64,000 nucleotides of DNA from positions 12,952 to 76,951 of the forward strand of contig CAZJPN010000046.1 in the NCBI GenBank assembly GCA_964547905.1. The letters are read 5' to 3'. Below, in pieces: positions 1 through 8,469 of this stretch; position 1 is the first letter of the stretch, and every line of letters starts with the position of its first letter. The notes under the pieces were generated by a model. It searched no databases and had not been told where the DNA came from. It saw only the letters and a list, made by a program, of their open reading frames with translations. The DNA is from JAJYLM01 sp964547905 (lineage in GTDB: Bacteria; JAMCPX01). The position numbers were made by a program, and so were the translations under genes.

Positions 1-118
1 AACAGGAATCCAGACTTCCGCGTCATTCCTGCGAAAGCAGGTATCCAGAGATTTTTTGCTCTGCTCAGAACGACAAAGGGAGATTGGATTCCGCATCAAG
101 TGCGGAATGACATAGAAA
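1..118. repeat. Dispersed palindromic repeat, family B
   Basis: Contains a GTCATTCC/GGAATCCAG-type palindrome, a GCGAAAGC core at 31-38 and an inverted repeat GATTCCGCA...TGCGGAATGAC near 87-111. Related palindromes occur at 52319-52391 and 58262-58345. Repeats of this kind are widespread in proteobacterial intergenic DNA. Here the repeat sits in an open reading frame. Confidence 0.7.
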
Positions 119-1152
119 AAAGCAACCAGAGCAGGTCTGATATGCGGCGGGTTTTATTAAGAAGTGTGATGTATTATACCTCCGGTTTTCTGATACCAAT
201 ATGCTTTGTTATAATCGTGTTTGCCTTATCAGGAAGCCTCAGTGCATTTATCTATGATTCGTTTGTCTGGCCTTTTTCACATTACAGGGCAATAAATCTA
301 TCTACCCCATCGGACTTATTAAAGCTTTGGATTAAAGAGCTTTCAAGTAACGGCTTTATTATGGGTTTAATTTATAGTTTTGTTGCATATTCCGGTATTT
401 TGTTATCGCTCATGGCTCTTGTATATGCGGCTGCTAAAGTAAGAAAACCTAAAACACGCGAATTATCTCTGACGGCTTTTGTGTCATTTTTTTGTGCCGG
501 GATTATAGCGGGCCTTCTGCCGAATCCCCCAGCTTTCCATTTAATGGTTTTCTTGTCGGTTTATATGATTGCCATTATTATTATATTTGAATACGCCCCT
601 TTCTGGAGCAGCAGGCTTGTAAGGGCTGTTTTTTATTTCTATTTTATTTCAATAACACTTGTTGTTTCTTACAACACATACAGGCTTTTTTTGGCTTACT
701 ACAGGCCTGAAAATGCAGTAGAGGCATTTCAAACGCCTATAGGAAAGGTAAAAATGTATAAAAACTACAGGGACTTGCCTTATGATATTTCATACCCGTT
801 ACCTTTTCTAAAGGATCTTCCTATAAAATTCCCGAAATATATCTTTGTGCTGTACTGGTCTCCATCGCTTTACATGCTAACAGGCGCAGACAATCCTACA
901 CCGTTAAATACTTATGCACCATATTACAACACAAGAGAGCAGGCAATGTCTGTAATCCATGCATTAAAGTCAAATCATACAGAACTTATTATCATAGATA
1001 ATGCTATTAATTTTGAAAAACATATTGGATGGTGGATGCACGATCCAAGAGTATTTTCTCCTGACGAGCCGCTTATAAGCTATATCCATGCCCATTACCA
1101 GCTTGAAAAAGTTATACCCGGATATAAGATATACAGGTTAAAAAAGCGATAA
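1..1152 (+). CDS. GT39/ArnT-like membrane glycosyltransferase, 3' part only
   Basis: The reading frame is open from the first base of the window to the TAA at 1150-1152, so the gene probably begins upstream. A GTG at 100 is the first start-like codon and an ATG at 142 is another, but neither has a ribosome site. The protein has several hydrophobic segments followed by a soluble C-terminal part. The order 'long TM, short FxYDSFVWPF loop, multi-TM' resembles the middle of family 39 GT-C transferases, which move sugars from polyprenyl carriers in the membrane. The N-terminal catalytic acidic loop is not in the window. Bases 1-118 are a dispersed repeat whose translation (VIPAKAGIQ and VRND) runs in frame into the gene, so it is either an in-frame insertion or a truncation point. 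Family assignment is inferred from architecture. Confidence 0.55.
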   Translation, partial: NRNPDFRVIPAKAGIQRFFALLRTTKGDWIPHQVRNDIEKSNQSRSDMRRVLLRSVMYYTSGFLIPICFVIIVFALSGSLSAFIYDSFVWPFSHYRAINLSTPSDLLKLWIKELSSNGFIMGLIYSFVAYSGILLSLMALVYAAAKVRKPKTRELSLTAFVSFFCAGIIAGLLPNPPAFHLMVFLSVYMIAIIIIFEYAPFWSSRLVRAVFYFYFISITLVVSYNTYRLFLAYYRPENAVEAFQTPIGKVKMYKNYRDLPYDISYPLPFLKDLPIKFPKYIFVLYWSPSLYMLTGADNPTPLNTYAPYYNTREQAMSVIHALKSNHTELIIIDNAINFEKHIGWWMHDPRVFSPDEPLISYIHAHYQLEKVIPGYKIYRLKKR

Positions 1153-1167
1153 AGAGTTGTACGGTGC

Positions 1168-1863
1168 CTACCTGCGCTCCGATGTCGCGGTCACAAGCCA
1201 TTTGTAGATTGACAGCATATCCTGTCCCATTCTTTCCGGGTGCCACTGGACACCGAGTACGTTCGGGAAATCCCTGTGTTCTATGGCTTCTATAATCCCG
1301 TCATCGGCTTTTGCAGAAACGGTAATCCCTTTACCGGGTTCTTTTATTGCTTGATGATGGCTCGTGTTTATGGTTGTCCTGTCCTTCTTGATAAAGGCAT
1401 GTAGTGTTGTATGGTGTGTGATTGCAATACCATGCTCGCCTTTTGAGTGGTCGTAGCTTTTGGGTGCCTGTATTTTTATATCCTGATAGAGCGAGCCTCC
1501 CGCTATAACGTTTATGAGCTGCATACCTCCGCATACACCGAGCACCGGTATGCCCCTTTTTAAGGATTCTATGTAAACCGCTGCTTCAAACGCGGTCCTC
1601 TCAGGAACTGTCTGAAGGGCCATAACCGGCTGTTCGCCGTACATGGCAGGGGATATGTCGAAGTTACCGCCTGTGATAACGAGTCCGTCTATCCGTTCAA
1701 CAAGCCCCTGTATTTTTGCTGTGTCGGTAAGCAGAACGGGTATTCCGCCGGCGTGCTCAACAGCCTGCGTGTAAGCTTTATAAATAAAAAATGACGGGCG
1801 GTTGTTTATCTCCCCAGTATCCGCGGTAATACCTATGAAAGGGAATTTCTTTTCATGTCCCAT
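1168..1863 (-). CDS. Class I glutamine amidotransferase, peptidase C26 / PuuD-like
   Basis: 231 residues, close to the usual length of gamma-glutamyl-GABA hydrolase-like proteins, which hydrolyse gamma-glutamyl amides in the cytosol. The nucleophile is C111 in GVCGGMQ, and H208 and E210 in QWHPE complete the triad. The usual Arg after the nucleophile (CRG) is Gly here. An oxyanion-type GGNFD motif lies near residue 65. The ATG at 1863 follows a modest GAAAGG ribosome site. The gene is divergent from the membrane protein starting at about 1932 and convergent with the upstream glycosyltransferase. No polyamine genes lie nearby, so the substrate is open. Confidence 0.85.
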   Translation of the reverse strand: MGHEKKFPFIGITADTGEINNRPSFFIYKAYTQAVEHAGGIPVLLTDTAKIQGLVERIDGLVITGGNFDISPAMYGEQPVMALQTVPERTAFEAAVYIESLKRGIPVLGVCGGMQLINVIAGGSLYQDIKIQAPKSYDHSKGEHGIAITHHTTLHAFIKKDRTTINTSHHQAIKEPGKGITVSAKADDGIIEAIEHRDFPNVLGVQWHPERMGQDMLSIYKWLVTATSERR

Positions 1864-1931
1864 GCCGTGTTTATAATACCTTTCGTGTGGTTATTGCAAA
1901 TTATATTGTCCTGTATTATCTTACTTTATTC

Positions 1932-2768
1932 ATGAACCCGATTATAGCCATTACATATTCATTCCTGTTCGGCCTGCTTCACGGCATACTGCCTGATGAG
2001 CATACCTGGCCTATAACCTTCAGCTATGCCATTGGTGGCGGTAGCGGCAAAGAGGGTATGAAAGCAGGGCTTTATTTTTCACTTGCATTTACTGTCCAAC
2101 GGACCATAATATCCGAGCTTGCCTATCTTGCGCTTGCCCCTTTTGTTTTTACTGTAAACAGGTATATCTATTTAATAGTTGGCCTTGTAATGTTTATTGC
2201 AGGTGTAATCGTGCTTAAAAAGAATATATACCCACATCTGCATTTGCTTGGTCACCATCATGAGGATGTTAATCGTATGGAAAGAAACTTAAATATATTG
2301 GGCGCAAAATGTGCGGACTGCGAGACTGAAACATCTGCACCTCCAATCAGGTGGACACTTATTCATGGATTTATTGCCGGCTTTGGCTTTGGAGGATTTG
2401 CATTGTTTGTTAATACAGTGGCTGCGCCGGCAATGCCGGGCGTGTGGTTTGGTTTTTTGCCGGGTCTTTTTTTCGGTATCGGAACAATGCTGATGCTGCT
2501 CATCGTAGGTGCATTATTTGGCATGTCCCTTAAATGGGTACACTCTCTTACAGAGGCTGATATAAAAAAGATCGGGGCTGAAACAGGCGGCAGAACATTA
2601 TTCTTTGGAGGTCTACTTTTTATCATAGCGGGTATATTAACTGTTGCGGGTATTGATATAAAACTGCCCTTTATCTCGGATTATACACTTATAACGTTCT
2701 TTATGATTGGAGTAGCCATACCTGCTTTTATATACTCGTACAGACGAGTTATTAACGCAAAGAAATAA
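1932..2768 (+). CDS. NiCoT/RcnA-like integral membrane protein
   Basis: About 278 residues from ATG 1932. A GTG at 1887 in the same frame would add 15 residues, and neither start has a clear ribosome site. The protein has six or seven hydrophobic helices. The first carries HGILPDEHTW, an H-x4-D-x-H pattern similar to the metal-selecting helix of nickel/cobalt transporters. A HLHLLGHHH stretch and a CADC pair lie in the loop near residues 115-145. A role in divalent metal export or import is inferred from these motifs. The 68-bp gap to the divergent amidotransferase must hold both promoters. A strong terminator follows. Confidence 0.6.
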   Translation: MNPIIAITYSFLFGLLHGILPDEHTWPITFSYAIGGGSGKEGMKAGLYFSLAFTVQRTIISELAYLALAPFVFTVNRYIYLIVGLVMFIAGVIVLKKNIYPHLHLLGHHHEDVNRMERNLNILGAKCADCETETSAPPIRWTLIHGFIAGFGFGGFALFVNTVAAPAMPGVWFGFLPGLFFGIGTMLMLLIVGALFGMSLKWVHSLTEADIKKIGAETGGRTLFFGGLLFIIAGILTVAGIDIKLPFISDYTLITFFMIGVAIPAFIYSYRRVINAKK

Positions 2769-2799
2769 AAACAGCGGTGAGTTACTCACCGCTGTTTTT
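2767..2799. terminator. Bidirectional rho-independent terminator
   Basis: Perfect inverted repeat with 16-bp arms (AAAAACAGCGGTGAGT and its complement) around a single central T, ending in a T run on both strands. It lies between convergent genes ending at 2768 and 2837 and would serve both. Confidence 0.9.
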
Positions 2800-2836
2800 A
2801 TAGTATGGTTCTGTACTGTACCGAAACAAGAATTCT

Positions 2837-4318
2837 TTATTCAACTTTCATTCTCTCCTCCCACAAAGGTGTCATTTTTTGCTGAAGTTCTTTGTCGAAC
2901 TCCTCCATCTTTTTCAGATATTCCGGATCTTCAAGGGCTAATTTTGCATTCTCATCTTCCGGTTTTGCATCGGGGGTAAGGATTTCTTCCCTAAAGACAC
3001 GATGATTGTCGCGGATTGCGCATGGAGTGAAAAAGTTTCCTGGTGAATCTTTCATGTATCCATAATCCGACTGCCATTTTCTTCCTCTTACAAACAGATC
3101 GCTCATCAAGGCATCTGTAATTGTCTTATTCTGCTTATATAGATTGTAGATATTATCTTTATAAAATGGAACAAACACACAAGGCATTATATTGCCGTTC
3201 CAGTCTATGTAAAAATATCCGCTGGGGCGGCCATAGGCTAAACAGCCACGCGATCCAGGACCTGCATCCCAAAAATCAGCCACAAAATAACCCTTTTTGA
3301 ATAAAATGTCTTCCCATTTTAAGGTAAACCGAAGCCTTTGCTCCGGCGTCAGCATAAGATCCATCGTATCTTTAGCCCGGCCTATGGGCATTAAGTGAAA
3401 TATCCACATGTAAGTCGCGCCTAATTCTTCGAACCAGTATTCGTAAAAGTCGTCCTGCATGAGTATATCTATATTTTCTTTTGTTGCAGTAACGGATGCA
3501 CCAAAAGGAACTCCATATTTTTTGAGTTGCTCTATGCTCTGAAGTATCCTTTTGTAGATTCCTTTGCCTCTTCTCTTATCGGTTTGTTCTTCATAGCCTT
3601 CTACGGATATAGCCGGGGTCATATTTGCGGTTTCTTTTAGCCTTTTCAAATTTTCTTGACTCATCAATGTACCATTCGTGTAAACCAGAAAAAATGTATC
3701 TTTGAATTCTTCAGCAAGTGATATCACATCCTTGGTTCCGTCCTTCCACATGAACGGTTCTCCACCGGAGATCACTGAGAACCTGCTGCCGCACATATCA
3801 TGCATCTCCTTTATTAACCTCTCGACAACATTGTAAGGTAATGAAGCGAGTGTTGATGGATTACTTGCAGCATAGCAGCCCGTACATTTTAAATTGCACT
3901 TTTGGGTGGGAGAAACGAGGACAAACCCCGGCGGTTCTACACCGTGCTTGCTTTTGTAAGCATCGATTGTTTCCTTAACTCCCTCTCCATAAAGAGGAGG
4001 TTTAACAAGGTTTTCAACGAAGCTCTGGGCATATTCTTTTGATACATATCCCCTGTCCACATTTTTCAAACCCTGTCTTAACAGATTGATAAAGAACTGG
4101 GATTGTACATTTGACAGATACTCTGATTTTGATCCGTATGTGAATTCGTAGGTATGAATCGAGTTTTTAATGCCCTTGTTGACTGCACTCAACAATACGT
4201 TTCTCACCAAATTTTTGTTTGTCAGCAACCTTATCCCGTTCAGCAGCATAAATTTTTTAATCTCAGAGGTGATTTTTGTGTTTTTAACGCTTCTCACATT
4301 TTTACCGGTACTACTCAT
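2837..4318 (-). CDS. Radical SAM protein with SPASM-like C-terminal region
   Basis: 493 residues from the ATG at 4318, chosen because an AGGGGGG ribosome site sits 7 bases upstream. The longer frame to 4441 would run into the TetR gene. The SAM cluster is C141-x3-C145-x2-C148 (KCNLKCTGCYA), preceded by about 130 residues with no recognised motif and followed by SGGEP. Further cysteines in GCLAYGRPSGYFYIDWNGN, MPC and TPC in the last third suggest an auxiliary cluster. The substrate is unknown. The gene is downstream of, and likely co-regulated with, the TetR gene at 4407, because both leaders carry the same spaced GTTCGAC element. Confidence 0.85.
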   Translation of the reverse strand: MSSTGKNVRSVKNTKITSEIKKFMLLNGIRLLTNKNLVRNVLLSAVNKGIKNSIHTYEFTYGSKSEYLSNVQSQFFINLLRQGLKNVDRGYVSKEYAQSFVENLVKPPLYGEGVKETIDAYKSKHGVEPPGFVLVSPTQKCNLKCTGCYAASNPSTLASLPYNVVERLIKEMHDMCGSRFSVISGGEPFMWKDGTKDVISLAEEFKDTFFLVYTNGTLMSQENLKRLKETANMTPAISVEGYEEQTDKRRGKGIYKRILQSIEQLKKYGVPFGASVTATKENIDILMQDDFYEYWFEELGATYMWIFHLMPIGRAKDTMDLMLTPEQRLRFTLKWEDILFKKGYFVADFWDAGPGSRGCLAYGRPSGYFYIDWNGNIMPCVFVPFYKDNIYNLYKQNKTITDALMSDLFVRGRKWQSDYGYMKDSPGNFFTPCAIRDNHRVFREEILTPDAKPEDENAKLALEDPEYLKKMEEFDKELQQKMTPLWEERMKVE

Positions 4319-4364
4319 TTTTATTACCCCCCTTTTAGATTTTATATATCTTATTTGCAAACAT

Positions 4365-4392
4365 ATCGACCAAACCAGTTTAATAGTCGAAC
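4365..4392 (-). promoter_or_regulatory. Operator copy A in the radical SAM leader
   Basis: On the minus strand it reads GTTCGAC, 15 bases, GTCGAT. The same half-sites with identical 15-base spacing occur at 5024-5051 in front of the TetR gene. The match in spacing and half-sites suggests TetR binding. This is inference from the repeated pattern. Confidence 0.6.
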
Positions 4393-4406
4393 GAAATACA
4401 AAAAAA

Positions 4407-5003
4407 TTATTCCTTTTTAATACCTTTGAACAGGATATCAATCAATCTATTGATATTGTCTTCTATTTTTGAAACATCATACTTCTCAAACCACGGATGC
4501 TCTAAACCTTTTAATGCAGTGGTGATGGCAAGTGCGGTACCATCGATGTTATTGCTAACAAACATACCCTGCTCAATCCCGCTGTCCAGGATTCCCTTTA
4601 TAACCTCAAATTCATATTGATGATACTTCTCTCGCATCTTCTCGATGAATTTATAATGTTTGTTGAGATATTCATCTTTTAATACATTGTAAAAATTGAC
4701 AAGATGATTAAAGGAGAGTATTTTTGTCTTGACATAAACATACAATTTCCTTTGCGGCGTAATCTCTTGCTCGATTGCTTTTGATATTTCCTCTTTTAAT
4801 GCTTCACTTTCTTTTTCGACAACTGTTTGAAAAATCTCTTCTTTACTTTTAAAGTAATAATAAATAGAACTCTTTGCCTTGTTTACAGCAAGGGCGATCT
4901 CATCCATGGTAGTTTTTTTAAAACCAAACCGTGCAAAAATGCCTTGCGAAGAATCGATTATCTTTTCTTTTACTTTATTATCAAAATTTAACGTGTTATT
5001 CAT
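4407..5003 (-). CDS. TetR/AcrR family transcriptional regulator
   Basis: 198 residues from ATG 5003, which has a GGAG ribosome site 11 bases upstream. A TTG at 5033 in the same frame is less likely. The N-terminal 60 residues form a typical TetR helix-turn-helix (FARFGFKKTTMDEIA, then SIYYYFKSKEEIF). The rest is a ligand and dimer domain with no family-specific signature I recognise. The 88-bp gap to the radical SAM start contains one operator copy and the TetR leader contains the other, indicating autoregulation plus control of the radical SAM gene. Confidence 0.9.
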   Translation of the reverse strand: MNNTLNFDNKVKEKIIDSSQGIFARFGFKKTTMDEIALAVNKAKSSIYYYFKSKEEIFQTVVEKESEALKEEISKAIEQEITPQRKLYVYVKTKILSFNHLVNFYNVLKDEYLNKHYKFIEKMREKYHQYEFEVIKGILDSGIEQGMFVSNNIDGTALAITTALKGLEHPWFEKYDVSKIEDNINRLIDILFKGIKKE

Positions 5004-5023
5004 AGATTTATAGTACTCCGTTT

Positions 5024-5051
5024 GTTCGACCAAATATGTCTTTTGTTCGAT
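5024..5051 (+). promoter_or_regulatory. Operator copy B upstream of the TetR gene
   Basis: GTTCGAC, 15 bases, TTCGAT, starting 21 bp upstream of the TetR ATG. It matches copy A at 4365-4392, where the second half is GTCGAT. The A+T-rich stretch TATACTATTTAATATAGTG next to it could hold the TetR promoter. Confidence 0.6.
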
Positions 5052-5141
5052 TATACTATTTAATATAGTGTGTCAAGCAGTATCGGCGTTTGCAATAGTA
5101 TTTTTTGTTAAGGGTTTTTAAATGAGATCATAAGGATTATA

Positions 5142-5900
5142 TTGCACTGTATGGATAAACAGATAATATATGGCGGTCATTCCACTGTCTTGATAAAGAT
5201 GGGAAAGTCTGTTGTTGTTACAGACCCTAATTTAAGTAAGAGAATATGGACCATCCGCAGAAAAAACAAACCAGGGCTTACACAAGAGCAATTAGCAACC
5301 ATTAACCTGATACTAATATCTCACGGGCATTACGATCATCTCGATCTTCCGACCGTGAGGAGGCTTAATAGAAATGCTGTTGTTATTGTACCAAAGGGGC
5401 TTAATAAGTATTTCATCCGTTATGGATTTAATGATGTGAGGACGCTTGCGTGGTGGGAGCAAACCACTGTTCACGGACTGAGAATTATAGCAGTGCCTGC
5501 GAACCATTTCAAGGGAAGAAACCCGATGGTCAACAGTCTTTATCAGGGATATGTAATAGACGGAGAGTACCAGATATATTTTGCCGGTGACACAGGCTGG
5601 TTTGAGGGATTCAAAGAGATCGGAGACATATTCAGACTTGACATAGCCATGCTGCCTATCGGTGCATATAAACCATGGTCAGCATTGGGGCACCATATGA
5701 CACCGGAACATTCCATAAAGGCAATGCAGTACTTAAAGGCAAAAATCATGATTCCGATACATTGGGGCGCGTTCAAGCTTTCATTGGAGCCGCTTGATGA
5801 ACCTATAAAACGGCTAAAAGAATCGGCAAGGGATAACGGGATAGAAGAATCTGTCGTTATACTTGAGCCGGGTGAGGCATTCGGTTTACACGCTGTATAG
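5142..5900 (+). CDS. Metallo-beta-lactamase fold hydrolase, NAPE-PLD/UlaG-like
   Basis: 252 residues from TTG 5142, or 249 from ATG 5151. An AAGG at 5132 fits the TTG slightly better. The metal ligands are visible: H61-x-H63-x-D65-H66 (HGHYDH), H122 in PANHFKGR, D150 in AGDTGW and H207 in IHWGAF. The pattern matches the NAPE-phospholipase D-like branch of the fold, which holds two metal ions. Such bacterial proteins are usually cytosolic phosphodiesterases or lactonases. The substrate here is unknown. The gene appears to be monocistronic. Confidence 0.88.
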   Translation: MHCMDKQIIYGGHSTVLIKMGKSVVVTDPNLSKRIWTIRRKNKPGLTQEQLATINLILISHGHYDHLDLPTVRRLNRNAVVIVPKGLNKYFIRYGFNDVRTLAWWEQTTVHGLRIIAVPANHFKGRNPMVNSLYQGYVIDGEYQIYFAGDTGWFEGFKEIGDIFRLDIAMLPIGAYKPWSALGHHMTPEHSIKAMQYLKAKIMIPIHWGAFKLSLEPLDEPIKRLKESARDNGIEESVVILEPGEAFGLHAV

Positions 5901-5959
5901 CCTCCGGACTTTAATACGGGTCAAAAATTCCTGTCAATATGCATCGATACAGTTCTTTG

Positions 5960-5988
5960 TTGACTTTTATTATTTCGAATAATATAGT
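5960..5988 (+). promoter_or_regulatory. Sigma-70-type promoter of the acyl-CoA synthetase gene
   Basis: TTGACT at 5960-5965 and TATAGT at 5983-5988 with a 17-base spacer. The spacer holds a near-palindrome around TTTCGAA. The gene starts at 6020. Confidence 0.65.
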
Positions 5989-6019
5989 TTTCTTATGATT
6001 TTTACAGGAGAATATTGCA

Positions 6020-7957
6020 TTGGCAAAGAGGCTTTACTGGAAGGGGTTTGACAAAACAGTAGAAAACAGTAATGTATTCGCATTCATGAGAGTAAATAGA
6101 ATCAAGAATTTCGACAGCCTCATTAAGCGCTCACAGGATGATATAGACTGGTTCTGGGATGCTGCAAATAAGTTCCTTGGAATTGAATGGTACACACCTT
6201 ACAAAAAAGTTGTTGATACCGGCAAAGGGATTGAGTGGGCAAAATGGTTTATAGGCGGCAGGATCAATATTACCCATAACTGTGTAGATAAGCATATAAA
6301 CACATACAGAAGGCATAAAATAGCCTTATTATGGGAAGGTGAAAACGGAGAGGTAAGAAAGCTAACCTACCTCGATCTCTATAGAGAGGTCAATAGGGTT
6401 GCTGAAGGACTTAAAAATTCCGGCATTAAAAAAGGTGATGCTGTTGGTGTATTTATGCCCATGCTGCCCGAAACAGCAATTGCCCTTCTTGCGATAGCAA
6501 AAATAGGTGCAATTTTTATCCCTATATTTTCCGGCTATGGCCCTGAGGCAATAGCATCAAGGCTTAACGACGCATCTGCAAAGCTGCTTTTTACCGCGGA
6601 TGGTTTCTACAGAAAAGGCGGTATTGTGGAGATGAAAATAACCGCTGATACCGCTGTGAGTCTGAGCCCGAGTATAAAGCGTGTAGTCGTGTTTAAAAGA
6701 CTCGGTATTGATATACCATGGAAAGAGGGCAGAGACATATATTGGAATAACTTTGTGAACGACAAACCAACCATATCCAGAACGGAAAAATTACCGTCGG
6801 AAACACCATGGATGATAATATATACTTCAGGTACGACAGGCAAACCAAAGGGCGCAGTGCATGTTCATGGGGGATTTCTTGTAAAGCAGGCAGAAGAAAT
6901 AGCGTTTCAGATTGATATGAAGGATCAGGATATACTCTTCTGGTTTACCGACATGGGATGGATTATGGGACCATGGGAGGTTGTAGGCGGTCTTGCAATG
7001 GGAGGAACGCTGTTTTTCTATGAAGGCGCACCGGATTGGCCAAAGCCTGACAGACTCTGGGATATGATAGAACGCCACAGGATCACAACACTCGGTATCT
7101 CTCCAACAGCGGTAAGGGCATTTATGCGTAATGGTGATCAATGGCCGAATGCACATGATCTCACAAGTTTGCGTATGTTCGGTTCTACAGGTGAACCATG
7201 GAACCCGGTGCCGTGGATGTGGTTATACAAGAATGTTGGAAAGGAAAGATGCCCTATTATTAACCTCTCGGGTGGTACTGAAATCGGGGCATGTTTTTTA
7301 TCGGTACATCCGGTCAAACCATTAAAACCATGTTCCCTTGGAGGGCCTTCGCTTGGTATGGCTACAGATGTTTTTGATGATAAAGCAAAACCTGTGAGAG
7401 ATGCTGTAGGTGAGCTCGTTTGCAAAAAGCCTTGGCCAAGTATGACAAGAGGTTTATGGCGGGATCACGAAAGATATATGGAAACATACTGGGACAGATG
7501 GAAAAATGTATGGGTGCATGGGGATTGGGCATCAATTGATAAAGACGGATATTGGTTTTTACATGGTAGATCGGACGATACAATAAAGATTGCCGGGAAA
7601 CGTGTCGGACCTGCCGAGGTTGAATCCGTACTTGTATCCCATAGGGCAGTAACTGAGGCAGCAGCAATAGGTGTGCCGGATGAACTAAAAGGAGAAGCAC
7701 TTGTTTGCTTTGTTATACTAAAATCCGGTTATGAATCATCGGAGGCATTAAGGGCTGAACTGATACAATTTGTAGCTTCGGCACTCGGCAAATCAACAGC
7801 GCCCAAAACTATAAAATTCGTTAGTGAACTTCCAAAAACGCGTAATGCAAAGATCCTCAGGCGGTTTGTAAAGGCAAAATACCTTGGTCAGGAGATCACG
7901 GATACATCTTCTGTTGAGAACCTTTCCTCATTAGATATTATTGTACAGGCTATATAA
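6020..7957 (+). CDS. AMP-dependent acyl-CoA synthetase, acetyl-CoA synthetase-like
   Basis: 645 residues, the length of acetyl-CoA synthetase-type enzymes, which activate a carboxylate with ATP and CoA in the cytosol. TTG 6020 is the start: AGGAG lies 9 bases upstream. An N-terminal ACAS-type region is followed by the P-loop YTSGTTGKPKG at residues 268-278, a GDWASIDKDGYWFLHGRSDD hinge, and a C-terminal TRNAKILRR holding the catalytic lysine (commonly SGKIxRR, here NAKIL). The substrate may be acetate or another short acid. No partner gene is adjacent, and a good promoter precedes it. Confidence 0.9.
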   Translation: MAKRLYWKGFDKTVENSNVFAFMRVNRIKNFDSLIKRSQDDIDWFWDAANKFLGIEWYTPYKKVVDTGKGIEWAKWFIGGRINITHNCVDKHINTYRRHKIALLWEGENGEVRKLTYLDLYREVNRVAEGLKNSGIKKGDAVGVFMPMLPETAIALLAIAKIGAIFIPIFSGYGPEAIASRLNDASAKLLFTADGFYRKGGIVEMKITADTAVSLSPSIKRVVVFKRLGIDIPWKEGRDIYWNNFVNDKPTISRTEKLPSETPWMIIYTSGTTGKPKGAVHVHGGFLVKQAEEIAFQIDMKDQDILFWFTDMGWIMGPWEVVGGLAMGGTLFFYEGAPDWPKPDRLWDMIERHRITTLGISPTAVRAFMRNGDQWPNAHDLTSLRMFGSTGEPWNPVPWMWLYKNVGKERCPIINLSGGTEIGACFLSVHPVKPLKPCSLGGPSLGMATDVFDDKAKPVRDAVGELVCKKPWPSMTRGLWRDHERYMETYWDRWKNVWVHGDWASIDKDGYWFLHGRSDDTIKIAGKRVGPAEVESVLVSHRAVTEAAAIGVPDELKGEALVCFVILKSGYESSEALRAELIQFVASALGKSTAPKTIKFVSELPKTRNAKILRRFVKAKYLGQEITDTSSVENLSSLDIIVQAI

Positions 7958-8007
7958 TTAAATTGTTAACTTTCAAAAAAGTCATACTTTAAACAAAGGA
8001 GAAAAAA

Positions 8008-8337
8008 ATGTTAAAACTGTATGTAGGCAACTTGTCATTTAACACCACAGAAGACGAAGTAAAGGAGCTGTTTGGGAAAGTCGGTGCGGTCCAGAGTGTT
8101 TCCATAATCAAGGACAAATATTCGGAACGCTCAAAAGGCTTCGGATTTGTTGAGATGACAAATGACGAAGAAGCAAAAAAAGCCATTGAGCAGATCAATG
8201 GTACTGATTTCAAAGGCAGGAACATCAGAGTGGCAGAAGCAAAGCCGATGGAAAAGAGGGAAGGCGGCGACTACGGAGGAGGACACAGAAAAAGCGGATT
8301 TAAAGGAGGAAACAACAGAAGCGGAGGATATAGATAA
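8008..8337 (+). CDS. RRM-type RNA-binding protein with glycine-rich tail
   Basis: 109 residues with an AAGGAG ribosome site. One RNA-recognition motif: RNP2 is LYVGNL near residues 4-9 and RNP1 is KGFGFVEM at 43-50. After residue 85 the chain is rich in Gly, Arg and Lys, as in small cyanobacterial and deltaproteobacterial RNA-binding proteins thought to act as RNA chaperones. It probably has its own transcript, since the gap to the upstream gene is 50 bp and a hairpin lies downstream at 8422-8448. Confidence 0.93.
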   Translation: MLKLYVGNLSFNTTEDEVKELFGKVGAVQSVSIIKDKYSERSKGFGFVEMTNDEEAKKAIEQINGTDFKGRNIRVAEAKPMEKREGGDYGGGHRKSGFKGGNNRSGGYR

Positions 8338-8421
8338 TAGAATTTGCCCGCGTAAAAATGGGTAATCTGCAGTAATAAACTAAATCAAAATTACTCCAAA
8401 ATTACTATAGATATGTATTGT

Positions 8422-8448
8422 TGCTGGATTTGCCGAGCAAATCCAGCA
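8422..8448 (+). terminator. Hairpin, probable terminator of the RRM gene
   Basis: Perfect 12-bp stem (TGCTGGATTTGC and its complement) with a CGA loop, followed by CGTTTCTT. The T run is weak, so termination is likely but not certain. It also lies only 21 bp ahead of the next gene and could act in its leader. Confidence 0.55.
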
Positions 8449-8469
8449 CGTTTCTTCTGACAGCTTCTT

